A stretch of 64,000 bases of DNA from contig CACZVM010000001.1 in assembly GCA_902784585.1 (NCBI GenBank), positions 161,904 to 225,903 on the forward strand, given 5' to 3'. The DNA comes from an uncultured Bacteroidales bacterium (GTDB lineage Bacteria; Bacteroidota; Bacteroidia; Bacteroidales; Paludibacteraceae). Within the stretch, counting starts at the first letter, position 1. Every line of letters starts with the position of its first letter. Below the pieces are notes generated by a model that was not told the origin of the DNA, ran no database searches, and was given only the letters and a program-made list of their open reading frames with translations. The translations under genes and the position numbers were made by a program. This document shows positions 53,789 through 62,086 of this stretch, in pieces.

Positions 53789-54370
53789 ATGCGAATAATA
53801 ACGATCATCGTCTTATTGATAGCCAGTCTGTCGCTTTCTGCAGCGAATAACGCGGTGGACAGCGTGATGCTGGATGCGTACCGGCAGGAGAAGATGTCGG
53901 TCTGGAAGAACTATCTGGATACAGCGCCGGTGAATGCCCACCGGCTGATGTACGAATATGGTTATTGCGGATATATTGTCTCGGCAGACAAGAAGGCGGC
54001 GTTGCCGTACGTACAGCATTTTCGCAAGCATGTAGAGGCACTGAAGAGCCGTTTGCCCAAAGGGCACTTTGAGATGTATATGTCGGCCGTCTATGTGTTC
54101 GAACTGCGTCTGCATGAGTCGTTCCACCCCGCCAAGGGGATGAGTCTGGCCAAGGAGGCGGCGCGGCTGGCACCCAAGGATCCGCTGACGCTCACCTATC
54201 TGGGTACCTCACTCTTCTATGCGCCCAAGCCCTTCGGCAGCAAGCAGGAGGCACTCTCGTATTTTGAGCAGGCTGAGGCCTTGTTCAAAGCACCCAAATG
54301 GAAGTATTGCTGGTTGAGGGAAGCCAACCAAATGTACATCCGTCAATGTCATGAAAAGCTGAAAAAGTAG
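53789..54370 (+). CDS. Exported TPR-like protein
   Basis: A 193-residue exported protein (signal MRIITIIVLLIASLSLSA). The mature part is helical, with TPR-like pairs (SLAKEAARLAPKDPLTLTYLGTSL, QEALSYFEQAEALFKAPKW) resembling tetratricopeptide repeats that mediate protein contacts. No family is recognised beyond that. The ATG at 53789 was chosen for its signal peptide; a longer reading would start upstream of the promoter. Confidence 0.75.
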   Translation: MRIITIIVLLIASLSLSAANNAVDSVMLDAYRQEKMSVWKNYLDTAPVNAHRLMYEYGYCGYIVSADKKAALPYVQHFRKHVEALKSRLPKGHFEMYMSAVYVFELRLHESFHPAKGMSLAKEAARLAPKDPLTLTYLGTSLFYAPKPFGSKQEALSYFEQAEALFKAPKWKYCWLREANQMYIRQCHEKLKK

Positions 54371-54407
54371 TAAAATTGCATTTTTTTTGCATTTTTTTGC
54401 AAAAATA

Positions 54408-54439
54408 TTTGCTCATATCGTAAAAAAGCAGTACTTTTG
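54408..54439 (+). promoter_or_regulatory. Promoter of tRNA-Gln
   Basis: -33 TTTG (54408-54411), 20-bp spacer, -7 TACTTTTG (54432-54439). Confidence 0.85.
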
Positions 54440-54460
54440 CACCCGCTTTAGAAAAGAGCC

Positions 54461-54531
54461 TGCCGAATTGTGTAATGGTAGCACTACAGATTCTGGTTCT
54501 GTCTGTCTGGGTTCGAGTCCTGGTTCGGCAA
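54461..54531 (+). tRNA. tRNA-Gln(CTG)
   Basis: Acceptor TGCCGAA/TTCGGCA, anticodon stem ACAGA/TCTGT with loop TTCTGGT (anticodon CTG), T-loop TTCGAGT. No encoded CCA. Confidence 0.93.
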
Positions 54532-54533
54532 CA

Positions 54534-54563
54534 TAAAAAAAGAGACCTTCGGGCCTCTTTTTT
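54534..54563. terminator. Terminator between tRNA-Gln and the ClC gene
   Basis: AGAGACC-TTCG-GGCCTCT (54541-54558) with one A-C mismatch, flanked by A and T runs, so usable from both sides. Confidence 0.82.
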
Positions 54564-56350
54564 TATTCTTCGCTGAAATGGACGAGGACGTGGCGATAGG
54601 AATTGAAGATCTTGGATTTGCTGACGAAGCCCAGATAGCGGCGGTAGCCATCCACCACGGGCAGGTTCCATGCTCCGGTATCCTCAAAGGTCTCCATCAC
54701 TTTCTCCATCGGTTGATCCACGCGCAGTATAGCCGCCGGTGAGGTCATGAGCTGTTTGACCCGGAAGCGGTTGTATAGACGCGGTTGGAACATGATATTA
54801 CGTACCTCGTCGAGCAGCACTATGCCGCGCAGGCGGCCGTCTTTGTCGATCACGGGGAAGATATTTCGCTTGCTCTCGCTGATCACTTTGACCAGTTCAC
54901 CCAGCGTCATATCCGGCGAAACGGTCTTCAGATCGGTCTCCAGCACATTGTCCATCTTGAGCAGCGTCAGTACGTTGCGGTCTTTGTTGTGGGTGAGCAG
55001 TTCGCCCTTCTGCGCCAGACGCATCGCGTAGAGCGAGTGAGGCTCGAAGAGCATGATCGTCAGATAGGAGATGACGCTCACGATCATCAGGGGCATGAAG
55101 AGGTGGTAGCCACCGGTCAGTTCGGCGATGAGGAAGATACCCGTGAGTGGTGCGTGCATCACACCGGACATCAGTCCAGCCATACCCACGAGTGCGAAAC
55201 TCGTCTCCGGTACACTCAGCCCTGCGAGGTTCATCACACGTGCTGTGACGAATCCGACGATAGCACCCATGAAGAGTGAGGGCGCGAAGATACCTCCGAC
55301 ACCTCCGCCTCCGTTCGTCGCAACACTGGCAACAATCTTCAGTAAGATGATGGCTACGAAGTAGGCGATGATGATGAGTTGTGGCGGCAGGGAAGTGAGG
55401 TAAGCCTCAAAGGGGCTATACTTGAGTGCACTAAGACTGTCGCCGTTGATGAGTTGGCGGATGACATCGTATCCCTCGCCGTAGAGAGGCGGGAAGAGGA
55501 AGATGAGTACACTCAGCATAATACCGCCCACCAGCAACTTCAGCCACATATTGCCGATGGTATGTTTCATCCATTGTTCCAGCCGGTTCATGCCCCGGGT
55601 GAAATAGAGGCTGGCCAATCCGCATATAGCACCCAGTATGAGGTACCAGGGGATACGATGGACGAGGAAGGGTTCGGTCACATTCAGCGGGAACATAGGT
55701 TGTACTCCCGTCAGGATATACGAGATGGCAGTGGCGGTGACCGAAGAGATCAAGAGTGGTGCTACGGAGGTCATCGTCAGATCCATCATCAGCACCTCGA
55801 GCGTGAACACCAGTCCTGCGATAGGCGCCTTGAAGATACCACCTATGGCACCGGCGGCTCCGCAGCCGATCATGAGCATCATCGTCTTCTGGTCGAGCCG
55901 GAAGGCTTTAGCCAGATTGGAACCGATGGCGGCACCGGTCAGTACGATAGGTGCCTCGGCTCCTACCGATCCTCCGAAACCGATGGTCAGGCCTGAACCG
56001 ACGACGGAAGACCACATGTTGTGGGCCTTGATGATCGATTTGCGTTGGGAGATGGCGTAGAGTATCTTGGTAATACCGTGGCTGATGTCGTCGCGCACGA
56101 TATAGCGCACGAAGAGTGCGGCGAGGGTAATACCAATCAGAGGCGTGATCAGATACCACCAGGTATGTTCGTTGGCAATGAGGTGGTTTTCTACAAACCA
56201 CTGGATCAGGTGGATAAAGGATTTCAACAGAGCTGCTGCGGCTGCGGAAAAAGCGCCTACGAAGAAAGATAGTAAGAGCACAAGGTGCTTCTCGCTGATG
56301 TGGCGTTCACGCCACTCTATCATCCTATCGTACCACGTAGTCTTCAGCAT
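54563..56350 (-). CDS. ClC-family chloride channel/antiporter with CBS domains
   Basis: A 595-residue membrane protein. The ClC core (about 20-440) has the selectivity-filter stretches GFGGSVGAEAP, GCGAAGAIGGIFKAPIAG and NGGGGVGGIFAPSL. Two CBS domains (about 455-590: MDNVLETDLKTVSPDMTLG, VKQLMTSPAAILRVDQPME) probably regulate it by nucleotide binding. Its start lies beside a heptamer tract separating it from obgE. Confidence 0.94.
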   Translation of the reverse strand: MLKTTWYDRMIEWRERHISEKHLVLLLSFFVGAFSAAAAALLKSFIHLIQWFVENHLIANEHTWWYLITPLIGITLAALFVRYIVRDDISHGITKILYAISQRKSIIKAHNMWSSVVGSGLTIGFGGSVGAEAPIVLTGAAIGSNLAKAFRLDQKTMMLMIGCGAAGAIGGIFKAPIAGLVFTLEVLMMDLTMTSVAPLLISSVTATAISYILTGVQPMFPLNVTEPFLVHRIPWYLILGAICGLASLYFTRGMNRLEQWMKHTIGNMWLKLLVGGIMLSVLIFLFPPLYGEGYDVIRQLINGDSLSALKYSPFEAYLTSLPPQLIIIAYFVAIILLKIVASVATNGGGGVGGIFAPSLFMGAIVGFVTARVMNLAGLSVPETSFALVGMAGLMSGVMHAPLTGIFLIAELTGGYHLFMPLMIVSVISYLTIMLFEPHSLYAMRLAQKGELLTHNKDRNVLTLLKMDNVLETDLKTVSPDMTLGELVKVISESKRNIFPVIDKDGRLRGIVLLDEVRNIMFQPRLYNRFRVKQLMTSPAAILRVDQPMEKVMETFEDTGAWNLPVVDGYRRYLGFVSKSKIFNSYRHVLVHFSEE

Positions 56351-56371
56351 TCAGCTTTCAGTTTTCAGAAT
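56343..56371. repeat. Heptamer tract (TTTCAGC type) between obgE and the ClC gene
   Basis: CATTCAG, CTTTCAG, TTTTCAG units overlap the first codons of the ClC gene and the end of obgE. On the complementary strand this is the CTGAAAG-type seen at 14349 and 32889. Confidence 0.75.
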
Positions 56372-57527
56372 CCCAACCGATGCCTTTGTATTTGTCCAAA
56401 TCCCACTCTTCGTCCACTTCATTCAGATAGATCGTCTGCGGTTCTTCTTCCTCTTGTGCCTCGGGTTCTTCCCGTTCGATGACGGTGACATCTATCGGTG
56501 CATGGCTGATCTCGATGACCTGATTCTGCTCTTTGTTGAGTTCGGTCCATAGGGCATCTTTGAGTTCGTCGATGCCAGTGCCTGCCACAGAGGAGATGAA
56601 GACAATAGGCAGATCGAGCTTCTGCATCTTCTTGGACGCCCGCATTTTCTTGAGTTCTTTCTCATCGATCGCATCAGTCTTGGTGATCGCCAGGATGCGT
56701 GCCTTGGTGAGCAGTTGCGGGTTGTATTTTTCCAGTTCGCGAAGAAGGATGGCGTACTCGCCCGGTATATCTTCGCTGGTAGCGGGAACCATAAATAAAA
56801 GGACGGCGTTGCGTTCTATATGCCGCAGAAAACGCAGTCCGAGTCCCTTACCTTCGGCAGCACCCTCGATGATACCGGGTATGTCTGCCATGCAGAAGGA
56901 TCGTCCGTCGCGGTAGGAGACGATGCCCAGTTGGGGCGTAAGGGTGGTGAAGGGATAGTCGGCTATAGCAGGTTTGGCGGCTGAGACAACACTCAGCAGC
57001 GTGGATTTTCCGGCATTGGGGAATCCTACGAGTCCGACGTCGGCCAATACCTTCAGTTGCATGATGACGGTGCGTTCCTGAGCCGGTTCACCGGGTTGGG
57101 CATAGCGCGGAGCCTGGTTGGTAGCCGTACGGAAATGCCAGTTGCCCAATCCGCCCCGGCCGCCTTTGAGCAGTACGATGCGCTCGTCATGCTCTTTAAC
57201 TTCGCAGAGCCACTCGCCTGTCTCGCCGTCGTAGACGACGGTACCGCAGGGCACTTCAATGATGCGGTCTTCACCGTCCTTACCGAACGAACGACTCTGT
57301 CCGCCCCGCCCGCCATCGGTAGCCATGATATGTTTCTGGTACTTCAGGTGCAGCAAGGTCCACAAGTTACGGTTGCCTCGCAGGATGATGGAACCACCCT
57401 TACCGCCGTCGCCGCCGTCTGGTCCGCCCTTAGGCAGATACTTGGCGCGATGGAGGTGCATACAACCTGCGCCGCCCTTACCGGAGCGGCAGTAGATCTT
57501 TACATAGTCGATGAAGTTACCGGACAT
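56358..57527 (-). CDS. obgE: GTPase ObgE/CgtA
   Basis: A 389-residue GTPase needed for 50S assembly. The glycine-rich Obg fold ([21 protein letters not shown], about 38-58 in part) covers residues 1-158. The G domain shows [36 protein letters not shown] (NKxD equivalent) and [11 protein letters not shown]. An acidic C-terminal tail ([12 protein letters not shown]) follows. adk lies 5 bp upstream on the same strand. Confidence 0.96.
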   Translation of the reverse strand: MSGNFIDYVKIYCRSGKGGAGCMHLHRAKYLPKGGPDGGDGGKGGSIILRGNRNLWTLLHLKYQKHIMATDGGRGGQSRSFGKDGEDRIIEVPCGTVVYDGETGEWLCEVKEHDERIVLLKGGRGGLGNWHFRTATNQAPRYAQPGEPAQERTVIMQLKVLADVGLVGFPNAGKSTLLSVVSAAKPAIADYPFTTLTPQLGIVSYRDGRSFCMADIPGIIEGAAEGKGLGLRFLRHIERNAVLLFMVPATSEDIPGEYAILLRELEKYNPQLLTKARILAITKTDAIDEKELKKMRASKKMQKLDLPIVFISSVAGTGIDELKDALWTELNKEQNQVIEISHAPIDVTVIEREEPEAQEEEEPQTIYLNEVDEEWDLDKYKGIGWDSEN

Positions 57528-57532
57528 AAGGA

Positions 57533-58111
57533 TTAGTTTTTCTTTTCGCGATCAATGATGCGCTTCACCTGGCGGAACACATCTTCCACGCCGTGGTTGC
57601 CGTTGACGGCGAAATAGTTGCCGTGGCGCAAGAAATAATGGGCGATAGGTTCCGTCTGGTCGTGATAGACAGCGATGCGATGGCGGATGGTGTTGAGGTT
57701 GTCGTCTGCTCGTCCGCTGACCTTGCCGCGCTCGAGCAGGCGCTGGATAAGCAGCTGCTCGTCCACCATCAGGTCGATCATCAGGGCGTCCATATGGTAT
57801 TTCTTGAGCAGCGCGGAGAGCGAAACCGCCTGGGCCACCGTACGCGGATAGCCGTCGAAGATAGTGCCCTTGCAATGTTTGGGCAGGGATGAGATATAAT
57901 TTTCGATGAGGTCGAACATCATATCGTCCGGCACCAGATTGCCAACCGAAATGAGTGCATCGATCTGTTTGCCCAGTTCGGTGCCTTTGGCTATCTCAGC
58001 GCGCAGCACATCTCCGGTAGAGAGATGCTTGAGTCCGTAGTGGTCAACTATCAACTGGGATTGTGTACCCTTACCGCTACCGGGTGCGCCACACAAAATA
58101 ATATTAAGCAT
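57533..58111 (-). CDS. adk: Adenylate kinase
   Basis: A 192-residue nucleotide kinase interconverting ATP+AMP and 2 ADP. Walker [18 protein letters not shown]-binding [27 protein letters not shown] (with YPRT for the usual FPRT), and [13 protein letters not shown]. The LID is the short form without zinc cysteines. obgE follows at 5 bp. Confidence 0.96.
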   Translation of the reverse strand: MLNIILCGAPGSGKGTQSQLIVDHYGLKHLSTGDVLRAEIAKGTELGKQIDALISVGNLVPDDMMFDLIENYISSLPKHCKGTIFDGYPRTVAQAVSLSALLKKYHMDALMIDLMVDEQLLIQRLLERGKVSGRADDNLNTIRHRIAVYHDQTEPIAHYFLRHGNYFAVNGNHGVEDVFRQVKRIIDREKKN

Positions 58112-58145
58112 AGGTTAGTAGTACTAGATAAATGTACCGAAAAGA

Positions 58146-58180
58146 CGAAAAACGAGCTGCCCGTGTGCGGGCAACTCGTT
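58146..58180 (-). terminator. Terminator of the HU gene
   Basis: Minus strand AACGAGTTGCCC (58169-58180) pairs with GGGCAGCTCGTT (58151-58162) with one mismatch, followed by TTTTCG. Transcription of adk must read through or start within the next 35 bp. Confidence 0.82.
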
Positions 58181-58200
58181 TGATAAGTTAGATTGCCTGA

Positions 58201-58464
58201 TTAGAGAGCAAATTTAGCACCAGCTTTGATCTTAACAGCCTTCTTAGCGGGGATGTTAACAACAGCGCCGGTACGCGGGTTCTTAGCAACGCGTGCAGCC
58301 TTGTTAACGATAGCGATGTTAGCGTAACCGATGATCTGTACGTTCTCGCCTTTCTTAACTGCCTCAACAGCTGCCTCAAGAGCTGCGTCAATAACTTTAG
58401 CGGCTTGAGCCTTGCTAACTTCTGCCTTTGCAGCTGCAGCTGCGATAAGTTCCAATTTGTTCAT
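58201..58464 (-). CDS. HU-family DNA-binding protein
   Basis: An 87-residue nucleoid protein: MNKLELIAAAAAKAEVSKAQ forms the HU helical dimer base, and KNPRTGAVVNIPAKKAVKIKAG the DNA-binding arm and following strands. The usual GFGxF before the arm reads GYANIAI, and the C-terminal helix is short (KFAL). Codon use is highly biased, consistent with abundant expression. A good promoter and terminator make it monocistronic. Confidence 0.93.
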   Translation of the reverse strand: MNKLELIAAAAAKAEVSKAQAAKVIDAALEAAVEAVKKGENVQIIGYANIAIVNKAARVAKNPRTGAVVNIPAKKAVKIKAGAKFAL

Positions 58465-58561
58465 AACAATAGATTTTAAATTTATAAATAAAAAGTTAAT
58501 TGTTGGTTCTATTTTCGCAATAAACGCTCAAACGATTCCTTCCTAATTCGGAATACGCTTG

Positions 58562-58592
58562 CAAAAGTACAACTTTTTTTGCATACTACCAA
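58562..58592 (-). promoter_or_regulatory. Promoter of the HU gene
   Basis: Minus strand: -33 TTG (58590-58592), 20-bp spacer, -7 TACTTTTG (58562-58569). The leader is about 90 nt. Confidence 0.83.
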
Positions 58593-58685
58593 CTATTTCG
58601 GAAAAAAAAATCACTTTTTAGCCAAAAAAATGCATTTTTTTGTAAAAAGTACCCATTTTTATAGGTATAATCAAGGAAAAAGTAG

Positions 58686-58693
58686 TAATTTTG
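58686..58693 (+). promoter_or_regulatory. -7 box of the rhomboid gene
   Basis: TAATTTTG at 58686-58693. No TTG lies at the expected -33 spacing. The ATG at 58702 is only 8 bp downstream, implying an almost leaderless mRNA. Confidence 0.55.
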
Positions 58694-58701
58694 CAGCCGT
58701 T

Positions 58702-59469
58702 ATGAGAAATCTACCGACAGTAACGCGCTATCTGCTGATAGCCAATATTATGATTTATCTGCTGACGTCTGTGCTGCTGCGTTATGGCGTGGATCTGAAC
58801 ACCCTATGCGGTCTGCATTATATGTCAGCGTCCAGTTTCCACTGGTGGCAGCCGTTCACCTATATGTTTCTGCATGCAGATTTCGGTCATATCTTCTGCA
58901 ATATGTTTGCAGTCTGGATGTTCGGTCCGATGATAGAGCGCGAATGGGGTGAGCGTCGCTACGCGGTATACTACTTCGTATGTGGTTTGGGTGCCGCGTT
59001 GGTGCAAGAAGGTGTATGGGCGTTGATGCTGGATAACATGTCGTTGCACTATAGTGCGGAGGCATTGACGTACTATGCCACCTTGCTCAATACGATAGGT
59101 GCGTCAGGTGCCGTATTCGGCATCCTGTTCGCCTTCGGATGGCTCTATCCGGATGTACCGATGTTCCTGCTCTTTATTCCTGTACCCATACGTGCGCGCG
59201 TGTTCGTTATTATCTATGCGCTCATCGAGTTGTTCGCCGGTTTGGGTTCGGTGACGGGGCTGACGGCCGATCATGTGGCCCATTTTGCCCACTTGGGCGG
59301 ACTGATGTTCGGTTGGCTGCTGATTCTCTACTGGAAGAAGACAGGCTGGCAGGATCCGCATATCGGTAATCTGTGGCGGCGAATAAAGTCGAAATGGCAC
59401 GGCTACGAGAACCTGGATAGCAGTAAGGGTCGTGATTTCGACGACTACCACTACCAGCGTCGCGTGTAA
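58702..59469 (+). CDS. Rhomboid family intramembrane serine protease
   Basis: A 255-residue membrane protein with about six helices. The catalytic Ser is in IGASGAVFGILFAFG (about 135) and the catalytic His in HVAHFAHLGGLMFGW (about 200); WQPFTYMFLHADFGHIFCNM carries the conserved HxxxN. A cytoplasmic tail (YENLDSSKGRDFDDYHYQ) follows. The ATG at 58702 was chosen by its conserved N-terminus; an upstream extension is Lys/Phe-rich and falls in the intergenic AT tract. Substrates unknown. Confidence 0.9.
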   Translation: MRNLPTVTRYLLIANIMIYLLTSVLLRYGVDLNTLCGLHYMSASSFHWWQPFTYMFLHADFGHIFCNMFAVWMFGPMIEREWGERRYAVYYFVCGLGAALVQEGVWALMLDNMSLHYSAEALTYYATLLNTIGASGAVFGILFAFGWLYPDVPMFLLFIPVPIRARVFVIIYALIELFAGLGSVTGLTADHVAHFAHLGGLMFGWLLILYWKKTGWQDPHIGNLWRRIKSKWHGYENLDSSKGRDFDDYHYQRRV

Positions 59470-59491
59470 GCAGAAAAAAGGGAAATAGATA

Positions 59492-60256
59492 TTACCACGT
59501 GAGAGTGGCGACTACAGGCTTGTGATCCGAGCCTGTAGTTTGTTTTGTCTCGCAGGCAGTAGGCCGTAGCGACGGGGAGGAGAGGATATAGTCGATCCGC
59601 AGACCTACCCCCATTTTCTCGAAGGTGGCCCCCCATTCCCAGGGATGTGTCTCGTTCCATGCATCGAGCAGTCCGCTGCTGATGGTCCAATAGGCATAAC
59701 TGAGGGCGACTGAGTTGAAATCCCCCACCACGATGACCGGATAAGGGCTGGCTTCTATCTCAGCGCGGATGACGCGTGCCTGCGCATTGCGAAGAGGGAT
59801 GGCGCGGCGCCATTTTGCCTCTATTCGGTCCAGATCGTTCAGGTCTTCGGATACGAGTTTGTAAGATTCCAGATGGTTGTTAATCAGCCGGAAAGTGTCG
59901 TTGCCTATCGCTACGTCGCAGCGGTTGGATAGGTTGCCGTGCGACTCGTAACGGATACTCTGCTTGTGGATGAGCGGATAGCGCGACCAGACCATCGTAC
60001 CGAACTGATGACGCTGGTCGTAAACGGAGAAATCGATGTAGGAGTAGGGGTATTTGCTACCCAGCGTCTGCTTGACATCGGCGAGAGTGAGATATTTGGC
60101 ATCTTTGTACACATCCACCTCTTGCAGACAGATGATATCCGCATCCTGGGCCATGAGGAAGCCAAGCACTTGGTTTTCAGCGGGTTTGTGCTTGAAGTCC
60201 ATGCGTGCGGTGTTCCACGTCAGGACGGTAATCGCTATGAGAAGGAAGGATTTCAA
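59492..60256 (-). CDS. Endonuclease/exonuclease/phosphatase family protein
   Basis: A 254-residue protein with the EEP fold: LTWNTAR at the N-terminus, CLQEVD (metal-binding Glu), VVGDFNSVA, RIDYILSS and GSDHKPVVATL at the C-terminus (catalytic Asp-His). Members hydrolyse phosphodiesters of DNA, RNA, lipids or small molecules; the substrate is unknown. A TTG at 60256 inside the heptamer tract is the likeliest start, because an in-frame stop lies just upstream and the first in-frame ATG would remove the LTWNTAR strand. It lies just after porX. Confidence 0.8.
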   Translation of the reverse strand: MKSFLLIAITVLTWNTARMDFKHKPAENQVLGFLMAQDADIICLQEVDVYKDAKYLTLADVKQTLGSKYPYSYIDFSVYDQRHQFGTMVWSRYPLIHKQSIRYESHGNLSNRCDVAIGNDTFRLINNHLESYKLVSEDLNDLDRIEAKWRRAIPLRNAQARVIRAEIEASPYPVIVVGDFNSVALSYAYWTISSGLLDAWNETHPWEWGATFEKMGVGLRIDYILSSPSLRPTACETKQTTGSDHKPVVATLTW

Positions 60257-60282
60257 ATTTCAAATTTATGATTTATGATTTT
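60250..60282. repeat. Heptamer tract (ATTTCAA/ATTTATG type) at the porX-EEP junction
   Basis: ATTTCAA twice, then ATTTATG twice. It covers the end of porX and supplies the TTG start region of the nuclease gene. Confidence 0.82.
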
Positions 60283-61832
60283 GGTACCAAAGTCACCAGG
60301 GGAACGATCATCTCTTCGAGCGAAATACCGCCGTGCTGGAAGGTGTTGCGATAGTACTGGGCGTAGTAGTTGAACTGATTGGGATAGGCGAAGAAGTCGT
60401 TGCCGGTGCAGAACATATAACTGCTGCTCACGTTGGGGCTGGGCAGTCCTGTACGTTCGGGGCGTTCGAGCACAAAGACGTTCTTGGAGTTGCAGTTGAG
60501 CGCTTTGCCCACTTTGTAGCGGATGTTGGTGTTGGTGTTCTTGTCGGCGATGATCTGCACGGCGTTCTTGACGCGTGTCGTGCCATGATCGGTGGTCAGC
60601 ACGAGCGTGAATCCCAGTTCAGCAGCGCGGCGCAGCAGGGTATAGGTGGGTGAATGGCGGAACCAGCTGAGCGTCAGGCTGCGGTAGGCGGCCTCGTCGT
60701 TGGCCAGTTCGCGCATCATCTTGCTCTCCGTACGCGAGTGGCTGAGCATGTCGATGAAGTTGAGCACGACGATGTTCAGCGGCGTCTGCACGTTGCGCAA
60801 CTGTCCGATGACCCGTTCGCAGAAATCGCTCTCGTTCACCTTCCAGTAGGTGAAACTCTCGCGTCGGCGGTAGCGGTCGAGCAATGTCTGTACGAGTTCT
60901 TTTTCAAACTGGTTCTTGCTCTCTTCGTCACCCTCTTCCACCCATAACTGTGGGTACATCTGCTGTATCTGCAGGGGCATGAGGCCGGAGAAGATGGCGT
61001 TGCGGGCATACTGGGTGGCAGTAGGCAGGATGCTGAGGTACTGCGCTTCCTCATGGATGGAGAAGAACTCGCTCAGCAGCGGCTGGATGGTCTTCCACTG
61101 GTCGTAGCGGAAGTTGTCGATGACGCAGAGCAGCACTTTCTTGCCTTGGTCAAGCAGCGGGAAGACGCTGTGCTTCATGATGTCGGGTGACATCACAGGC
61201 TTGCCTTCCGATGGCAGATTGCTGATGGCAGACGGTTGTCCGAACCAACTCTCGTAGTTCTTGGCTATCCATTTGGCGAAGGCGCTGTTGGCCTGGGTGC
61301 GCTGGTCGTCGATGAGTGAACGCATCGGGCTGTTCTCCAGTTCGATGTCCCATCGGCTGAGGCTGCGTTCGACGGCGGCCCATTCCTCGAAGGTGGCGGC
61401 TGTGTCGATCATATAGGCGATGTCGCTCCACTCCTGTCGGTAGTTCTGCTGCACCTGCTCGCTCACGATGTCCTGCAGATGGATATGTTTCTTCAGGCAG
61501 AGCAGAATCTGGCTGGGATTGACGGGTTTGATCAGGTAGTCGGCTATCTTCTCTCCGATGGCCTGCTCCATGATATGTTCCTCCTCGCTCTTGGTGATCA
61601 TCACCACGGGCACTTCGGGACGGATACGCTTGATCTCCTGCAGAGTCTCCAGCCCCGTCAGGCCGGGCATGTTCTCATCCAGAAAGACGATGGCAGGCGC
61701 AGTCTGTTCGACGATGTCGAGTGCATCGCGTCCGTTGGTAGCGGTAGTGACGTGGTAGCCTTTGCCGCTCAGGTAGATAATATAGGGTTGCAACAAGTCA
61801 ATCTCGTCGTCCACCCAAAGGATTGTATTCAT
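60273..61832 (-). CDS. porX: PorX: response regulator with PglZ domain
   Basis: A 519-residue regulator of type IX secretion. Residues 1-120 are a receiver domain (ILWVDDEIDLLQPYI, phospho-acceptor Asp in VFLDENMPGLTG, Lys in DYLIKPVNPSQI). A three-helix region precedes an alkaline-phosphatase-superfamily PglZ domain (CVIDNFRYDQW, FIDMLSHSR, LTTDHGTTRVKNA with metal ligands). In Porphyromonas gingivalis PorX is phosphorylated by PorY and acts with sigma factor SigP. The cognate kinase is not in this window. Confidence 0.95.
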   Translation of the reverse strand: MNTILWVDDEIDLLQPYIIYLSGKGYHVTTATNGRDALDIVEQTAPAIVFLDENMPGLTGLETLQEIKRIRPEVPVVMITKSEEEHIMEQAIGEKIADYLIKPVNPSQILLCLKKHIHLQDIVSEQVQQNYRQEWSDIAYMIDTAATFEEWAAVERSLSRWDIELENSPMRSLIDDQRTQANSAFAKWIAKNYESWFGQPSAISNLPSEGKPVMSPDIMKHSVFPLLDQGKKVLLCVIDNFRYDQWKTIQPLLSEFFSIHEEAQYLSILPTATQYARNAIFSGLMPLQIQQMYPQLWVEEGDEESKNQFEKELVQTLLDRYRRRESFTYWKVNESDFCERVIGQLRNVQTPLNIVVLNFIDMLSHSRTESKMMRELANDEAAYRSLTLSWFRHSPTYTLLRRAAELGFTLVLTTDHGTTRVKNAVQIIADKNTNTNIRYKVGKALNCNSKNVFVLERPERTGLPSPNVSSSYMFCTGNDFFAYPNQFNYYAQYYRNTFQHGGISLEEMIVPLVTLVPKS

Positions 61833-61836
61833 TTCG

Positions 61837-61911
61837 TTTCAATTTTGCTCGCACTAGGTGTCCCCGCTGGGGAAACCGGTACGCGGGAAGGGGTTTTTCA
61901 ATTTTGCTCGC
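61837..61911 (-). repeat. 16-bp direct repeat in the porX leader
   Basis: TTTCAATTTTGCTCGC occurs at 61837-61852 and 61896-61911 (unit spacing 59 bp). The copy nearer the promoter merges with its -7 box. The DNA between holds a TCCCC/GGGGA hairpin. Confidence 0.88.
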
Positions 61912-61942
61912 AAAATTACATAAAATAATTGATATACGCAAA
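61911..61942 (-). promoter_or_regulatory. Promoter of porX
   Basis: Minus strand: -33 TTTG (61939-61942), 20-bp spacer, -7 TAATTTTG (61911-61918). AATTTTGC-TC-GCAAAATT (61900-61917) is a palindrome across the -7 and start region. Confidence 0.85.
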
Positions 61943-61976
61943 TGTATTCGTTACTTTTCTGAAATTTGCAAATAAA

Positions 61977-62008
61977 TTTGCATATATGGAATATTTGTTG
62001 TACCTTTG
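61977..62008 (+). promoter_or_regulatory. Promoter of the LRR-caspase gene
   Basis: -33 TTTG (61977-61980), 20-bp spacer, -7 TACCTTTG (62001-62008). CCTTTGC-ACTC-GCAAAGG (62003-62020) matches the palindrome at 17248-17265 exactly. Confidence 0.85.
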
Positions 62009-62034
62009 CACTCGCAAAGGTTTGAAAAGATACT

Positions 62035-62079
62035 ATGACTACTTTACGTCCACTGTGGCGATTAATCCCCGCTAAATAA
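62035..62079 (+). CDS. Possible 14-residue leader peptide
   Basis: ATG to TAA encodes [14 protein letters not shown], ending 7 bp before the ATG of the LRR-caspase gene in the mRNA leader. No family is known. It could be a translated leader, or chance. Confidence 0.3.
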   Translation: MTTLRPLWRLIPAK

Positions 62080-62086
62080 TCAAAAT

